A stretch of 18,005 nucleotides of DNA from UBA1774 sp045223835 (GTDB lineage: Bacteria > Bacillota > Clostridia > Oscillospirales > Oscillospiraceae): positions 1-18,005 of the forward strand of contig JBGUZS010000211.1 in NCBI GenBank assembly GCA_045223835.1. The letters are read 5' to 3'. Position 1 is the stretch's first letter; each line of letters opens with the position of its first letter. Shown piece by piece: positions 1-7,303 of this stretch. The notes below the pieces were generated by a model. It made no database searches. It was given only the letters and a program-made list of their open reading frames with translations, and was not told the origin of the DNA. A program made the translations under genes and the position numbers.

Positions 1-522
1 TACGTCATCTCCTCCAACGACTGGGCCTTCCCCAAGGAGCATGAGGACTGCATCGCCTGGCACTGCACCGTGGACACCCTGAACGACAACGCCCCCATCG
101 AGATCCCCTACCGCTCCATCCTGCCCCAGAAGGTGGAGAATCTCCTGGCCCCCGGCCGCCATATCTCCGCGGACCGCATCGCCATCGACAACGTGAACCT
201 GATCCCCCAGTGCGTCGGCACCGGTCAGGCTGCGGGCGTGGCCGCCGCCGTGGCGGTGGCGGACGGCACCAGCACCCATACCGTGGACGTGAAGAAGGTC
301 CAGGATATCCTGGCCGGGGAGCAGAACGTGCCCCTGCCCCGGAACGCCCACACCGATCCCAGCTACACAGAATGCCTGGTGGAGCATGAGTACGGCCTGT
401 ACACCGAGGCCGCCAAGAAGGCACGGGCCAGCGGCGACGCCGCCAGCACCTACCGGCACTGGACCATGTCCGGCGGCATGGGCAACGCCGCCGCTCCCAA
501 GGATCACACCGACAACAGCTGA
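1..522 (+). CDS. FAD-dependent oxidoreductase, C-terminal part (5' truncated by window edge)
   Basis: The reading frame is open from base 1 and stops with TGA at 520-522, so only the last 173 residues are present. The segment PYRSILPQKVENLLAPGRH followed by ISADRIA and GTGQAAGVAAA matches the C-terminal FAD-binding part of the FAD_oxidored family (PF12831-type flavoproteins), where the NLLxxGRxISAD and xGTGQAAGxAAA stretches contact the flavin. These enzymes act on varied small organic substrates, and nothing visible here identifies the substrate. The last 40 or so residues are a polar tail. A strong terminator follows directly, so this gene ends its own transcription unit and is not part of the ATP synthase operon downstream. 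Family confidence is good; specific function is unknown. Confidence 0.8.
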   Translation, partial: YVISSNDWAFPKEHEDCIAWHCTVDTLNDNAPIEIPYRSILPQKVENLLAPGRHISADRIAIDNVNLIPQCVGTGQAAGVAAAVAVADGTSTHTVDVKKVQDILAGEQNVPLPRNAHTDPSYTECLVEHEYGLYTEAAKKARASGDAASTYRHWTMSGGMGNAAAPKDHTDNS

Positions 523-545
523 GAAACCGCAAACTGAATTCCGTA

Positions 546-573
546 CCCGCAGGGCGTCCGCCCTGCGGGTTTT
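546..573 (+). terminator. Intrinsic terminator after the FAD oxidoreductase
   Basis: A perfect 10-bp stem (CCCGCAGGGC pairing with GCCCTGCGGG) with a 4-nt GTCC loop is followed by TTTT. It lies 24 bp after the stop codon of the oxidoreductase and upstream of the ATP synthase promoter, insulating the two units. Confidence 0.9.
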
Positions 574-606
574 CCCGTCAAAAGAGAAGGTTTTTCCGTT
601 CTGTCA

Positions 607-635
607 TTGGCAAACGGAAAGCATAGTGGTATAAT
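607..635 (+). promoter_or_regulatory. Sigma-70-type promoter of the ATP synthase operon
   Basis: A -35 box TTGGCA (607-612) and a perfect -10 box TATAAT (630-635) are separated by 17 bp. Transcription would begin near 642, giving a very short leader before the AAGGAGGTG ribosome binding site (650-658) of the first gene. No second promoter of similar quality was noticed inside the operon. Confidence 0.85.
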
Positions 636-663
636 ACGGAGTTATCAGGAAGGAGGTGCTCCC

Positions 664-960
664 ATGGCGCTGTTTCTCACCGGCCTCGCCGCGTTCGCGG
701 GGGGAGCGCTGATCTCCTGGGCAAACTATCTTCTGCTCCGCCGCCTCATGGGGAGCAAGGGGGAAACCGGGCTGAGCCTGGCCGCTCCCTTGCGGATGCT
801 CCTGAGCGCGGCTTACTTTCTGGTGCTGTACCTGATCGGGAAGCATACCGGGCTCGACCTCTTCGCCCTGCTCATCGGCGGGGCCATGGGGCTGACGATC
901 CTGCTCGCCCTCTTCACCCGGCGGCTCGCCCGGGAAGCGGCGGGGGGAAGAAAGGAGTGA
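664..960 (+). CDS. atpI: Small ATP synthase-associated membrane protein (AtpI/UncI-like)
   Basis: This 98-residue hydrophobic protein is the first gene of the ATP synthase operon, the usual place of subunit I, a non-structural helper thought to assist c-ring assembly or cation supply. Three membrane segments can be drawn (about residues 4-26, 40-60 and 64-86), followed by a basic tail. The start at 664 was chosen because AAGGAGGTG sits 5 bp upstream; an in-frame extension back to 607 would overlap the promoter. Its three helices and the Arg at the start of the second segment also resemble AtpR of N-type ATPases. The I-like label therefore rests mainly on operon position. The stop codon lies 6 bp before the atpB start. 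Confidence 0.65.
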   Translation: MALFLTGLAAFAGGALISWANYLLLRRLMGSKGETGLSLAAPLRMLLSAAYFLVLYLIGKHTGLDLFALLIGGAMGLTILLALFTRRLAREAAGGRKE

Positions 961-966
961 TGCGCC

Positions 967-1629
967 ATGGGTGAACCCTCCGAACCGGTGATCCGCCTGT
1001 TCGGCATCCTGGACGTGACCGGGGAAGTGATCGCCATGTGGATCTTTCTGGTCCTGGCGGCGGGGATTTCCCTGCTGGTCACCCGTAATCTGAAGGAGCG
1101 GCCCGGACGGCTCCAGAACCTGCTGGAGATCGCCGTCAGCGGGCTGGACGATTTCTTTTCCGGCATTCTGGGCAGGGAAAACGGCAGACGCTACCTCTTC
1201 TTCCTGGGGCCCCTGTTCTGCTTCATCATCCTGTCCAACTACTCCGGCCTCATCCCGGGGGTGGGGATCAGCAAATATGTGAAGGCGCCCACCTCCTCCC
1301 TCTCCGTCACCCTGGGCCTGGGCATCGTCACCTTCGTCTTTCTCCAGGCGGCGGGGATCCATGCCGGAGCGAAGCACTACCTGAAGCATTTCCTCACCCC
1401 GGTGGTGCCCCTGCTGCTGCTGGACGAGCTCATCAAGCCCGCCTCCCTGGCTCTGCGTCTCTTCGGCAATATTTTCGGGGAGGAAACGGTGATGGAGAAC
1501 CTCTACCACCTGCTCCCCATCGGCGCCCCCATCATCATGATGGTCCTGAGCCTCCTGTTCTGCGCCATCCAGGCCATCGTGTATACCATGCTTACCGCCT
1601 CCTATCTGCAGGAGTTTATCGAAGACTGA
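967..1629 (+). CDS. atpB: F-type ATP synthase subunit a
   Basis: This 220-residue integral membrane protein forms the ion half-channels next to the c-ring. Family hallmarks are SNYSGLIPG (90-98), APTSSLSVTLGLGI (107-120), and KPASLALRLFGNIFGEE, which contains the essential stator arginine (R164), followed by the C-terminal helix with YTMLTASYLQEF. Five or so membrane segments are visible. AAGGAG at 952-957 overlaps the end of the preceding gene and sets the ATG at 967. Length is slightly short for the family (about 230-270), mostly at the N terminus. Identification is secure. Confidence 0.96.
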   Translation: MGEPSEPVIRLFGILDVTGEVIAMWIFLVLAAGISLLVTRNLKERPGRLQNLLEIAVSGLDDFFSGILGRENGRRYLFFLGPLFCFIILSNYSGLIPGVGISKYVKAPTSSLSVTLGLGIVTFVFLQAAGIHAGAKHYLKHFLTPVVPLLLLDELIKPASLALRLFGNIFGEETVMENLYHLLPIGAPIIMMVLSLLFCAIQAIVYTMLTASYLQEFIED

Positions 1630-1676
1630 ATCCATTCCCCGCGGACCCTTCATCATCGAGAAAAGGAGATTTTACC

Positions 1677-1910
1677 ATGTCCGATTCCGCCATTATCGCC
1701 CTTGCGGCAGCCCTGACCATCGCCCTTTCCACCGTGTTTCCCGCCCTGGCCCAGGGCAAAACCGCCCGTGCCGCCATGGAAAGCATTGCCCGGCAGCCGG
1801 AGGCCGCCAAGGATATCCGGGGGGCCCTGCTCCTCTCCATGGCTCTGATGGAGGCCCTCACCATCTACGGCCTGCTCATCGCCTTCATGCTGGTGGGCAA
1901 GATCGCCTGA
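1677..1910 (+). CDS. atpE: F-type ATP synthase subunit c
   Basis: This 77-residue hairpin of two membrane helices forms the rotor ring. The conserved polar loop is ARQPEAAKDIRG (38-49) and the ion-binding carboxylate is E59 in MALMEALTIYGLL. That segment is nearly the same as in cyanobacterial and chloroplast c subunits, which are proton-coupled. Q26 is present, but the Ser/Thr that follow Glu in sodium-binding c subunits are Ala and Leu here, so proton coupling is inferred. Helix 1 lacks the usual GxGxGxG packing motif and carries Ala, Ser and Phe instead. AAGGAG at 1663-1668 is a strong ribosome binding site, consistent with the need for many copies. It is preceded by a 47-bp gap, the longest in the operon. 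Confidence 0.95.
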   Translation: MSDSAIIALAAALTIALSTVFPALAQGKTARAAMESIARQPEAAKDIRGALLLSMALMEALTIYGLLIAFMLVGKIA

Positions 1911-1920
1911 ACCGGGTACG

Positions 1921-2343
1921 ATGAATATCCAGCCCAATATCCTGATCTGGACCATCCTCTGCTTCTGCGCCTTTATGCTGATCCTCTGGCGGCTGCTGCT
2001 GCGGCCCCTGCTGCGGTTCATGGACGCCCGGGAGGCGCGCATCGCCCATGCCCGGAGTCTGGATAAGAGCGCCCAGCGGGCGGAGGAGAAGGCCCGGCGG
2101 GAGGCGGAGCGTCAGCTTGCCCTGCGCCGGATCGCCGAGGAGGGCAGGCGGGAGCTTCAGGCCCAGCGGGAGGCCGGCGAGGCGGAGCTGAACGCCCAGG
2201 CCCTGGCCTTCCGGCAGGAGACGGAGCGGCAGCGGACGGAGCTGGAGGCGGAGGCCGCCGCCCTGGTGCCCGAGCTGGCCACGGCCCTCCGCGCCCATGT
2301 GGACGCCTTTACGGAAAAGCTCATGTCTTTCGGAGAACGCTGA
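1921..2343 (+). CDS. atpF: F-type ATP synthase subunit b (free copy)
   Basis: This 140-residue protein has one N-terminal membrane helix (about residues 6-28) and then a long highly charged Ala/Glu/Arg-rich coiled coil, the typical stator stalk architecture. It lies 10 bp after atpE. No convincing ribosome binding site precedes the ATG, so translation is probably coupled. Its TGA (2341-2343) directly abuts the ATG of the next gene. It is somewhat shorter than a typical b (about 160), and a second b-type segment is fused to the next protein, so this organism likely uses a b/b' pair as in cyanobacteria and mycobacteria. Confidence 0.9.
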   Translation: MNIQPNILIWTILCFCAFMLILWRLLLRPLLRFMDAREARIAHARSLDKSAQRAEEKARREAERQLALRRIAEEGRRELQAQREAGEAELNAQALAFRQETERQRTELEAEAAALVPELATALRAHVDAFTEKLMSFGER

Positions 2344-4581
2344 ATGCAGTTTTTGTACGCCCTGGTGAATTTCCTGCTCCTGGGCCTGGGTCTCTGGCTG
2401 GTGGGCCGGAGATCGGTGCTCCCCCGCTTCGCCCGGCGGCGGGAGGACATCGGCAGGGCCCTGGACGAGGCGGAGGCCCTGGAGGCCGCCGCCGCCCTGG
2501 AGCAGCCGGAAACGGAAAAGGAGCCCGACGCCCTGCCGAATACCCCGGAGGACGGCGGGCGGGAAGCCCTGCGCCGGAAGCTGGAGTCGGATAAGGCCCT
2601 GGCGGCGGAGGTCCATGCCCGGGAGCTGGAGGAGCTCCGTCAGGAAGCCATGGGCGCCGCCCGGGACCAGGCGGTGCGGGCCCTGTGCCTGGAGCTGGGC
2701 GCCCATCTCGCCCAGGAGCCCCAGGTTTCCCGCCTCCGGGCCCTGGAGCCCATCCTGGCGCGGCGGGTGCTGGAGAAGATCCGCATCACCCCCGGGGACA
2801 TGTGCTACCTGATGCACCATGATGTGCTGTATGTCACCCTCACCTCCGCCTATCCCCTGGCGGACGATCTGGTGGACCTCATCGGGGATCGGACGACGGC
2901 CCTGCTTGAGGAGGTGGGGGGCAAGCCCTCCTACTGGGTGAAGGTGGACCCGAGTCTGATCGGCGGTCTGCGTCTGCGCATCGGCGATACCGTGTATGAC
3001 CTGACGGTGGAAAACCGGCTCTACCATCTGGAAAAGGATCTGCTGAAGCGGCCTCTGGACAAGGTGCTGGATAAGGAGAGTATCCTGGAGGACCTGATGG
3101 CGGGGATCCGGGAGGCGGTGCCTCAGCTGGATACCTTCCAGCTGGGCCGGGTCCTGAGCATATCCGACGGCATCTGCTGGCTGGACGGCCTGGCGGATAT
3201 CATGTATGGCGAAGTGGTGGAATTTGACTGCGGCGAGCGGGGCATGATCCTGGATATCGAGCCCCAGCGCATCGGCTGCGTGGTCTTCGGCGGCTATGAG
3301 AAGATCGAGAGCGGCAGCCGGGTCCGCCGGGTGGGCCGCATCGCCAGCGTCCCCGTGGGGGACGCCCTCCTGGGCCGGGTGGTGGATCCCCTGGGCCGGG
3401 CGCTGGACGGCAAGGGCCGCATCCGCACGGAGCTGAAGCGGCCCATCGAATACCCCGCTCCGGGCATTCCGGACCGGCGATCCATCTCCGTTCCCCTGCA
3501 TACGGGCATCAAGGCCATCGACGCCCTGGTCCCCATTGGCCGGGGCCAGCGGGAGCTCATTATCGGGGACCGGCAGACCGGCAAGAGCGCCCTGGCCATG
3601 GACGCCATCCTGAACCAGCGGGGCCAGAACGTGGCCTGCATCTATGTGGCCATCGGCCAGAAGGAAACGGCGGTGGCGGAGATCCGGGACAGGCTGGAGA
3701 AAAACGGCGCCATGGCCTATACCACCATCGTCAGCGCCCCCGCCTCCAGCTCCGCCTCCATGCAGTATATCGCCCCCTTCGCCGGGGCAGCCATGAGCGA
3801 ATACTTCCTCTATTCCGGGCGGGACTGCCTGATCATCTACGACGACCTCTCCAAGCATGCCGTGGCCTACCGGGAGCTTTCCCTGCTCCTCCACCGCCCC
3901 TCCGGGCGGGAGGCCTACCCCGGGGACGTGTTCTACCTCCATTCCCGGCTCCTGGAGCGGGCCGCCCGGCTGACGGAGGAGGCCGGGGGCGGCAGCGTCA
4001 CCGCCCTGCCCATCATCGAGACCCAGATGGGGGATATCTCCGCCTACATCCCCACCAACGTGATCTCCATCACGGACGGGCAGATCTTCCTGGAAACGGA
4101 CCTGTTCAACGCCGGGCAGCGGCCTGCGGTGAACGTGGGCCTCTCCGTCTCCCGGGTGGGCTCCGCCGCCCAGACTCCCTTGATGAAGCAGGTCTCCTCC
4201 CGGCTGCGCATGGATCTGGCCCAGTACCGGGAGCTCAGCACCTTCGCCCAGTTCGGCTCCGACCTGGATGACGGCACCCGCGCCGTCCTCTCCGCCGGAG
4301 AGCGGATGATGGCCGCCCTGTGTCAGCGGCGGTACGCCCCCCTGCCGGACTGGAAGCAGGCCCTGCTGATCCTGGCGGTATCCGAAGGCTTCGCCGCCGG
4401 GGAGAGCAAGGAGACCATGGAGGAATTCGAGGCGGACCTGTATGCCTGGATGGAGACCTGCCGCCCGGAGATCGCCCAACGGCTGATGACCGGCGCGAAG
4501 CTCAGCGGAGAGGAGCTGACCCGGGTGAAGGAGGCCCTGGAGCAGTTCATCCGGGAGGGCAGACATGGCGACGCTGACTGA
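2344..4581 (+). CDS. Fused ATP synthase b'-delta-alpha protein
   Basis: A single uninterrupted 745-residue frame carries three parts. Residues 3-21 are a membrane helix, followed by a charged coiled coil to about 140 (b-type stalk). Residues about 160-230 match the C-terminal domain of delta/OSCP, with YVTLTSAYPL and the signature VDPSLIGGLRLRIGD (201-215). From about 245 to the end is a complete alpha subunit, with Walker A GDRQTGKS (408-415), the Walker B-like CLIIYDDLSKHAVAYREL and the SVSRVGSAAQ segment with the arginine finger R604. The N-terminal helical domain of delta seems to be missing. b-delta fusions are known in mycobacteria, and N-type ATPase b subunits carry a delta-like end, but extension into alpha is unusual. 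The gene sits between b and gamma, where delta and alpha normally lie. A weak GGAGA precedes the start. Confidence 0.93.
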   Translation: MQFLYALVNFLLLGLGLWLVGRRSVLPRFARRREDIGRALDEAEALEAAAALEQPETEKEPDALPNTPEDGGREALRRKLESDKALAAEVHARELEELRQEAMGAARDQAVRALCLELGAHLAQEPQVSRLRALEPILARRVLEKIRITPGDMCYLMHHDVLYVTLTSAYPLADDLVDLIGDRTTALLEEVGGKPSYWVKVDPSLIGGLRLRIGDTVYDLTVENRLYHLEKDLLKRPLDKVLDKESILEDLMAGIREAVPQLDTFQLGRVLSISDGICWLDGLADIMYGEVVEFDCGERGMILDIEPQRIGCVVFGGYEKIESGSRVRRVGRIASVPVGDALLGRVVDPLGRALDGKGRIRTELKRPIEYPAPGIPDRRSISVPLHTGIKAIDALVPIGRGQRELIIGDRQTGKSALAMDAILNQRGQNVACIYVAIGQKETAVAEIRDRLEKNGAMAYTTIVSAPASSSASMQYIAPFAGAAMSEYFLYSGRDCLIIYDDLSKHAVAYRELSLLLHRPSGREAYPGDVFYLHSRLLERAARLTEEAGGGSVTALPIIETQMGDISAYIPTNVISITDGQIFLETDLFNAGQRPAVNVGLSVSRVGSAAQTPLMKQVSSRLRMDLAQYRELSTFAQFGSDLDDGTRAVLSAGERMMAALCQRRYAPLPDWKQALLILAVSEGFAAGESKETMEEFEADLYAWMETCRPEIAQRLMTGAKLSGEELTRVKEALEQFIREGRHGDAD
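3087..3099 (+). promoter_or_regulatory. Candidate internal ribosome binding site and start codon for free alpha subunit
   Basis: GGAGG (3087-3091) lies 5 nt before an ATG (3097-3099) that is codon 252 of the fused gene, in frame. Translation from here would give a 494-residue protein beginning MAGIREAVPQLDTF and covering the alpha portion to 4581, close to the normal alpha length of 500-515. The position at the delta/alpha junction is suggestive. However, GAG/GAGG strings are common in this GC- and Glu-rich gene, so function is inferred, not shown. Confidence 0.45.
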
Positions 4582-5380
4582 CCTGAAGAAGCGCCTGCGG
4601 GGCGTGAAGACCATCTGTCAGCTGGCGGGGGCCATGCGCACCGTGTCCTCCGCCAAGCTCTCCCGGCTCAGCGCCGTGAACGCGGCCTTCCTGCCCTATG
4701 CCCGGGGCTGCCGGGCGCTGCTGGAGGCCTCCGGCGCCATCCTTCCCCCGGGGGAGGGGGCGGATCGGACCCTGGTGATCCTCCTGTCCGGCAACCGGGG
4801 CCTCTGCGGCAGCTACCATAACGACCTGTTTGCCTTCTTCCGCTCCCTGGCGGAGCCGGAGGAGCAGACGTATATCGCCTGCGGCAAAATGGCCGCCGCC
4901 TACTGCCGGGAGAAGGGGTATCCCCTGCTGGAGGCCTTCCCCGTCTCCGATGTTCCCCTGTATGCCGAGGCGGAGGCCCTGGCGGACCGGATCCTGGCCC
5001 TGTATTCCGGCGGCGGGATCGGCCGGGTCCTCTTCGTCTGGGGCGAAGGGGTGAACGCCCTGCGGCAGGAGCCCCGGCAGCTGGAGCTGCTCCCCGGGGA
5101 GAGGGGCGGCGGAACGGGCGACGTCCTGTGGATCCCGGACCGGGATACGGCGGCGGCGGGACTGGTGGAATTCTGCCTCCGGGCGCAGATCTATTCCCTG
5201 CTGCTCCGGGGCGCGACGGGGGTTCAGGGGGCCACCCTGGTTTCCATGCGCTCCGCCTATGACAACGGGAAAAAATCCGCCGCGGCCCTGGAGACGGCCA
5301 TCAACCGCCAGCGCCAGACCCAGGTGACCTCCGGCGTCATCGAAACATCATCCGGCTTCGGGCCGTGGAGGGAGGGATAA
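4565..5380 (+). CDS. atpG: F-type ATP synthase subunit gamma
   Basis: This 271-residue central rotor shaft connects the catalytic hexamer to the c-ring. The N-terminal helix MATLTDLKKRLRGVKTICQL then AGAMRTVSSAKL matches the family's start, as does the C-terminal helix SMRSAYDNGKKSAAALETA. The central region, with LVILLSGNRGLCGSYHND, is the expected Rossmann-like part. It is a little short for the family (about 285-300). The start codon overlaps the alpha frame by 17 bp, and GGGAGGG at 4553-4559 is the ribosome binding site, implying translational coupling. Identification is secure. Confidence 0.95.
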   Translation: MATLTDLKKRLRGVKTICQLAGAMRTVSSAKLSRLSAVNAAFLPYARGCRALLEASGAILPPGEGADRTLVILLSGNRGLCGSYHNDLFAFFRSLAEPEEQTYIACGKMAAAYCREKGYPLLEAFPVSDVPLYAEAEALADRILALYSGGGIGRVLFVWGEGVNALRQEPRQLELLPGERGGGTGDVLWIPDRDTAAAGLVEFCLRAQIYSLLLRGATGVQGATLVSMRSAYDNGKKSAAALETAINRQRQTQVTSGVIETSSGFGPWREG

Positions 5381-5382
5381 GC

Positions 5383-6783
5383 ATGTCTGCGGGAGAAAAG
5401 GGCCTCATCACCCGGATCATCGGTCCCGTGGTGGACGTGACCTTCCCGGATCCCGGGGAGACGCCGGAGCTCTTCAATGCCCTGGAGGTGGATACCGACA
5501 GCGGCAAGCTGGTACTGGAGACCCTGCAGCAGCTGGGGGACGGCGTGGTCCGCTGCATCTCCATGCATGCGACGGACGGCCTTTCCCGGGGAATGTTCGC
5601 CCGGGATACCGGGGAATGCATCACCATCCCCGTGGGGGAAAGGACCCTGGGGCGGATGCTCAACGTCTCGGGGGATCCCATCGACTGGGGGGAAGACCTC
5701 TCCCACGTACCCCGCAGCCCCATCCACCGGAATGCCCCGCCCTTTACGGAGATCGTCCCCGGGGGCGAGCTGCTGGAGACGGGGATCAAGGTCATCGACC
5801 TCATGACCCCGTACACCAAGGGCGGCAAGATCGGCCTCTTCGGCGGCGCGGGGGTGGGCAAGACCGTCCTCATCATGGAGCTCATCCGGAATATCGCCTT
5901 CGAGCATGACGGCTACTCCGTCTTCGCCGGAGTCGGGGAGCGCTCCCGGGAGGGGAACGACCTGTGGCAGGAGATGAAGCAGTCCGGGGTGCTGAACAAG
6001 ACCGCCCTGGTCTTCGGGCAGATGAACGAGCCCGCGGGCGCCCGGCTCCGGGTCCCCCTCTCCGGCCTGACCCTGGCGGAGTATTTCCGGGATACCGCCC
6101 ATAAGGACGTGCTCCTGTTCATCGACAATATGTTCCGCTTCACCCAGGCGGGCTCGGAGGTCTCCGCCCTGCTGGGGAGGATGCCCTCTGCCGTGGGCTA
6201 TCAGCCCACCCTGGCCTCGGAGATGGGCCAGCTCCAGGAGCGCATCGTCAGCACGGTAAACGGCTCCATCACCTCCGTCCAGGCCATCTATGTTCCGGCG
6301 GATGACCTGACGGACCCGGCCCCCGCCACCACCTTCTCCCATCTGGACGCCACCACCGTTCTCTCCCGCTCCATCGTGGAGCAGGGCATCTACCCCGCCG
6401 TCAGCCCCCTGGAATCCAGCTCCCGGATGCTCTCCCCGGATATCGTGGGAGACCGGCATTACCGGGTCGCCCGGGAGGTGCAGCGCATCCTCCAGCGGTA
6501 CAGCGAGCTGCATGATATCATCGCCATCCTGGGGATGGACGAGCTCTCCCCGGAGGATAAGCTCACGGTGCACCGGGCCCGGAAGATCCAGCGCTTCATG
6601 AGCCAGCCCTTCCATGTGGCGGAGGGCTTCACCGGCATTCCCGGCCGCTTCGTCCGGGTGGAGGATACCGTCAAGGGCTTCGAGGCCATCCTGGGCGGGG
6701 ACTGCGATTCCCTGCCGGAGCAGGCCTTCCTGATGCACGGGACCATCGAAGAGGTGTTCGCCGCCGGGAAGGAGCAGGGCTGA
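5383..6783 (+). CDS. atpD: F-type ATP synthase subunit beta
   Basis: This 466-residue catalytic subunit shows the beta N-terminal barrel (GLITRIIGPVVDVTF), Walker A GGAGVGKT (154-161), the catalytic glutamate E186 in GVGERSREGNDL, FIDNMFRFTQAGSEVSALLG, MPSAVGYQPTLASEMGQLQE and the DELSPED loop at 386-392. All residues expected for ATP synthesis or hydrolysis are present. The ATG at 5383 is chosen over an in-frame GTG at 5365, because GGAGGGA (5368-5374) lies just upstream as a ribosome binding site and homologues start at about this place. It begins 2 bp after the gamma stop. Confidence 0.97.
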   Translation: MSAGEKGLITRIIGPVVDVTFPDPGETPELFNALEVDTDSGKLVLETLQQLGDGVVRCISMHATDGLSRGMFARDTGECITIPVGERTLGRMLNVSGDPIDWGEDLSHVPRSPIHRNAPPFTEIVPGGELLETGIKVIDLMTPYTKGGKIGLFGGAGVGKTVLIMELIRNIAFEHDGYSVFAGVGERSREGNDLWQEMKQSGVLNKTALVFGQMNEPAGARLRVPLSGLTLAEYFRDTAHKDVLLFIDNMFRFTQAGSEVSALLGRMPSAVGYQPTLASEMGQLQERIVSTVNGSITSVQAIYVPADDLTDPAPATTFSHLDATTVLSRSIVEQGIYPAVSPLESSSRMLSPDIVGDRHYRVAREVQRILQRYSELHDIIAILGMDELSPEDKLTVHRARKIQRFMSQPFHVAEGFTGIPGRFVRVEDTVKGFEAILGGDCDSLPEQAFLMHGTIEEVFAAGKEQG

Positions 6784-7085
6784 TGGGCGAAGGGCTGCGT
6801 TTCCGCCTCCTCACCCCGGCGGGGGAGGTCTTCTCCTGCCTCTGCGACGCTGTGGATCTCACGGCGAAGGACGACGCCTCCGGCCGTGGAGGCGGCAGCC
6901 TGGGCGTCCGCCGGGGCCATCTTCCCGCCGTGGCCGCCCTGGAGGAGGGCGGCAGCCTGCGCTGCGTTTCCGGCGGGAAAACGGTCTTCTCCTGCCGGAT
7001 CCGGGGCGGCTTTGCCCGCATTGGCCGGGAAGAGGTGGAGGTGCTCGCCCCGGAGGCTTCGGAAATCCGTCGGGAAGTGGAATAA
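6783..7085 (+). CDS. atpC: F-type ATP synthase subunit epsilon, short form
   Basis: This 100-residue protein overlaps the beta stop codon as TGATG. It matches the N-terminal beta-sandwich of epsilon: FRLLTPAGEVFSC at the start, LGVRRGHLPAVAALEEG in the middle (the family's LGVLPGHAPLL region) and GGFARIGREEVEVLAPEA near the end. Usual epsilon subunits are about 130-140 residues because of a C-terminal two-helix domain that inhibits ATP hydrolysis. Here only about 10 residues follow the sandwich, so that domain is missing. The frame ends in a clean TAA and nothing downstream resembles the lost helices, so truncation looks genuine. It is the last gene of the operon. Confidence 0.9.
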   Translation: MGEGLRFRLLTPAGEVFSCLCDAVDLTAKDDASGRGGGSLGVRRGHLPAVAALEEGGSLRCVSGGKTVFSCRIRGGFARIGREEVEVLAPEASEIRREVE

Positions 7086-7093
7086 GACGGGAG

Positions 7094-7124
7094 TTATCCA
7101 CATTTCCACAAGGGGTTTTCCACA
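7094..7124 (+). promoter_or_regulatory. Cluster of DnaA-box-like 9-mers (copy A)
   Basis: TTATCCACA (7094-7102) is a perfect consensus DnaA box. ATTTCCACA (7102-7110) and TTTTCCACA (7116-7124) are close variants on the same strand. Another TTATCCACA occurs at 7295-7303 in copy B, with CCTTCCACA at 7318-7326. No replication gene is visible nearby, so DnaA binding is possible but origin function is not implied. Confidence 0.5.
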
Positions 7125-7203
7125 CCCTCTGCTCCGATCCGTTCCGGTCGCTTCGCTCCCTTCCCTTCCGATCCGTTTTTTTCTTTTTTCTTCTCTTCTA
7201 TTC

Positions 7204-7257
7204 GGTACGGCCGTGACGGTCGTGACGGCGGTTACGGTCGTGACGGCGGTGACGGCC
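7204..7257 (+). repeat. Tandem 9-mer repeat, array A (GTGACGGYN)
   Basis: Five contiguous 9-bp units (7213-7257: GTGACGGTC, GTGACGGCG, GTTACGGTC, GTGACGGCG, GTGACGGCC) are preceded by a degenerate unit, GGTACGGCC (7204-7212). Upstream is a T/C-rich tract (about 7125-7203). Confidence 0.9.
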
Positions 7258-7294
7258 GTTTTCCATCCTTTGCTTCCCGCCGCGCCTTTCCGGG

Positions 7295-7303
7295 TTATCC
7301 ACA
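7295..7303 (+). promoter_or_regulatory. DnaA-box-like 9-mer (copy B)
   Basis: TTATCCACA, same orientation and same relative position ahead of a pyrimidine tract and 9-mer array as in copy A, which is the main evidence that the whole element is duplicated. Confidence 0.5.

Noticed and set aside
3035..3100. Sequencing error joining delta and alpha
   Set aside because: The frame shows sensible protein sequence on both sides of the junction without a break, and b-type, delta and alpha parts all share one frame; still listed as a check because raw reads were not seen.
1885..4614. A 909-residue open frame on the minus strand opposite the fused ATP synthase gene
   Set aside because: It has biased, low-complexity composition rich in Gly, Gln, His and Pro, lacks domains and mirrors a secure gene; long antisense frames are expected at this GC content.
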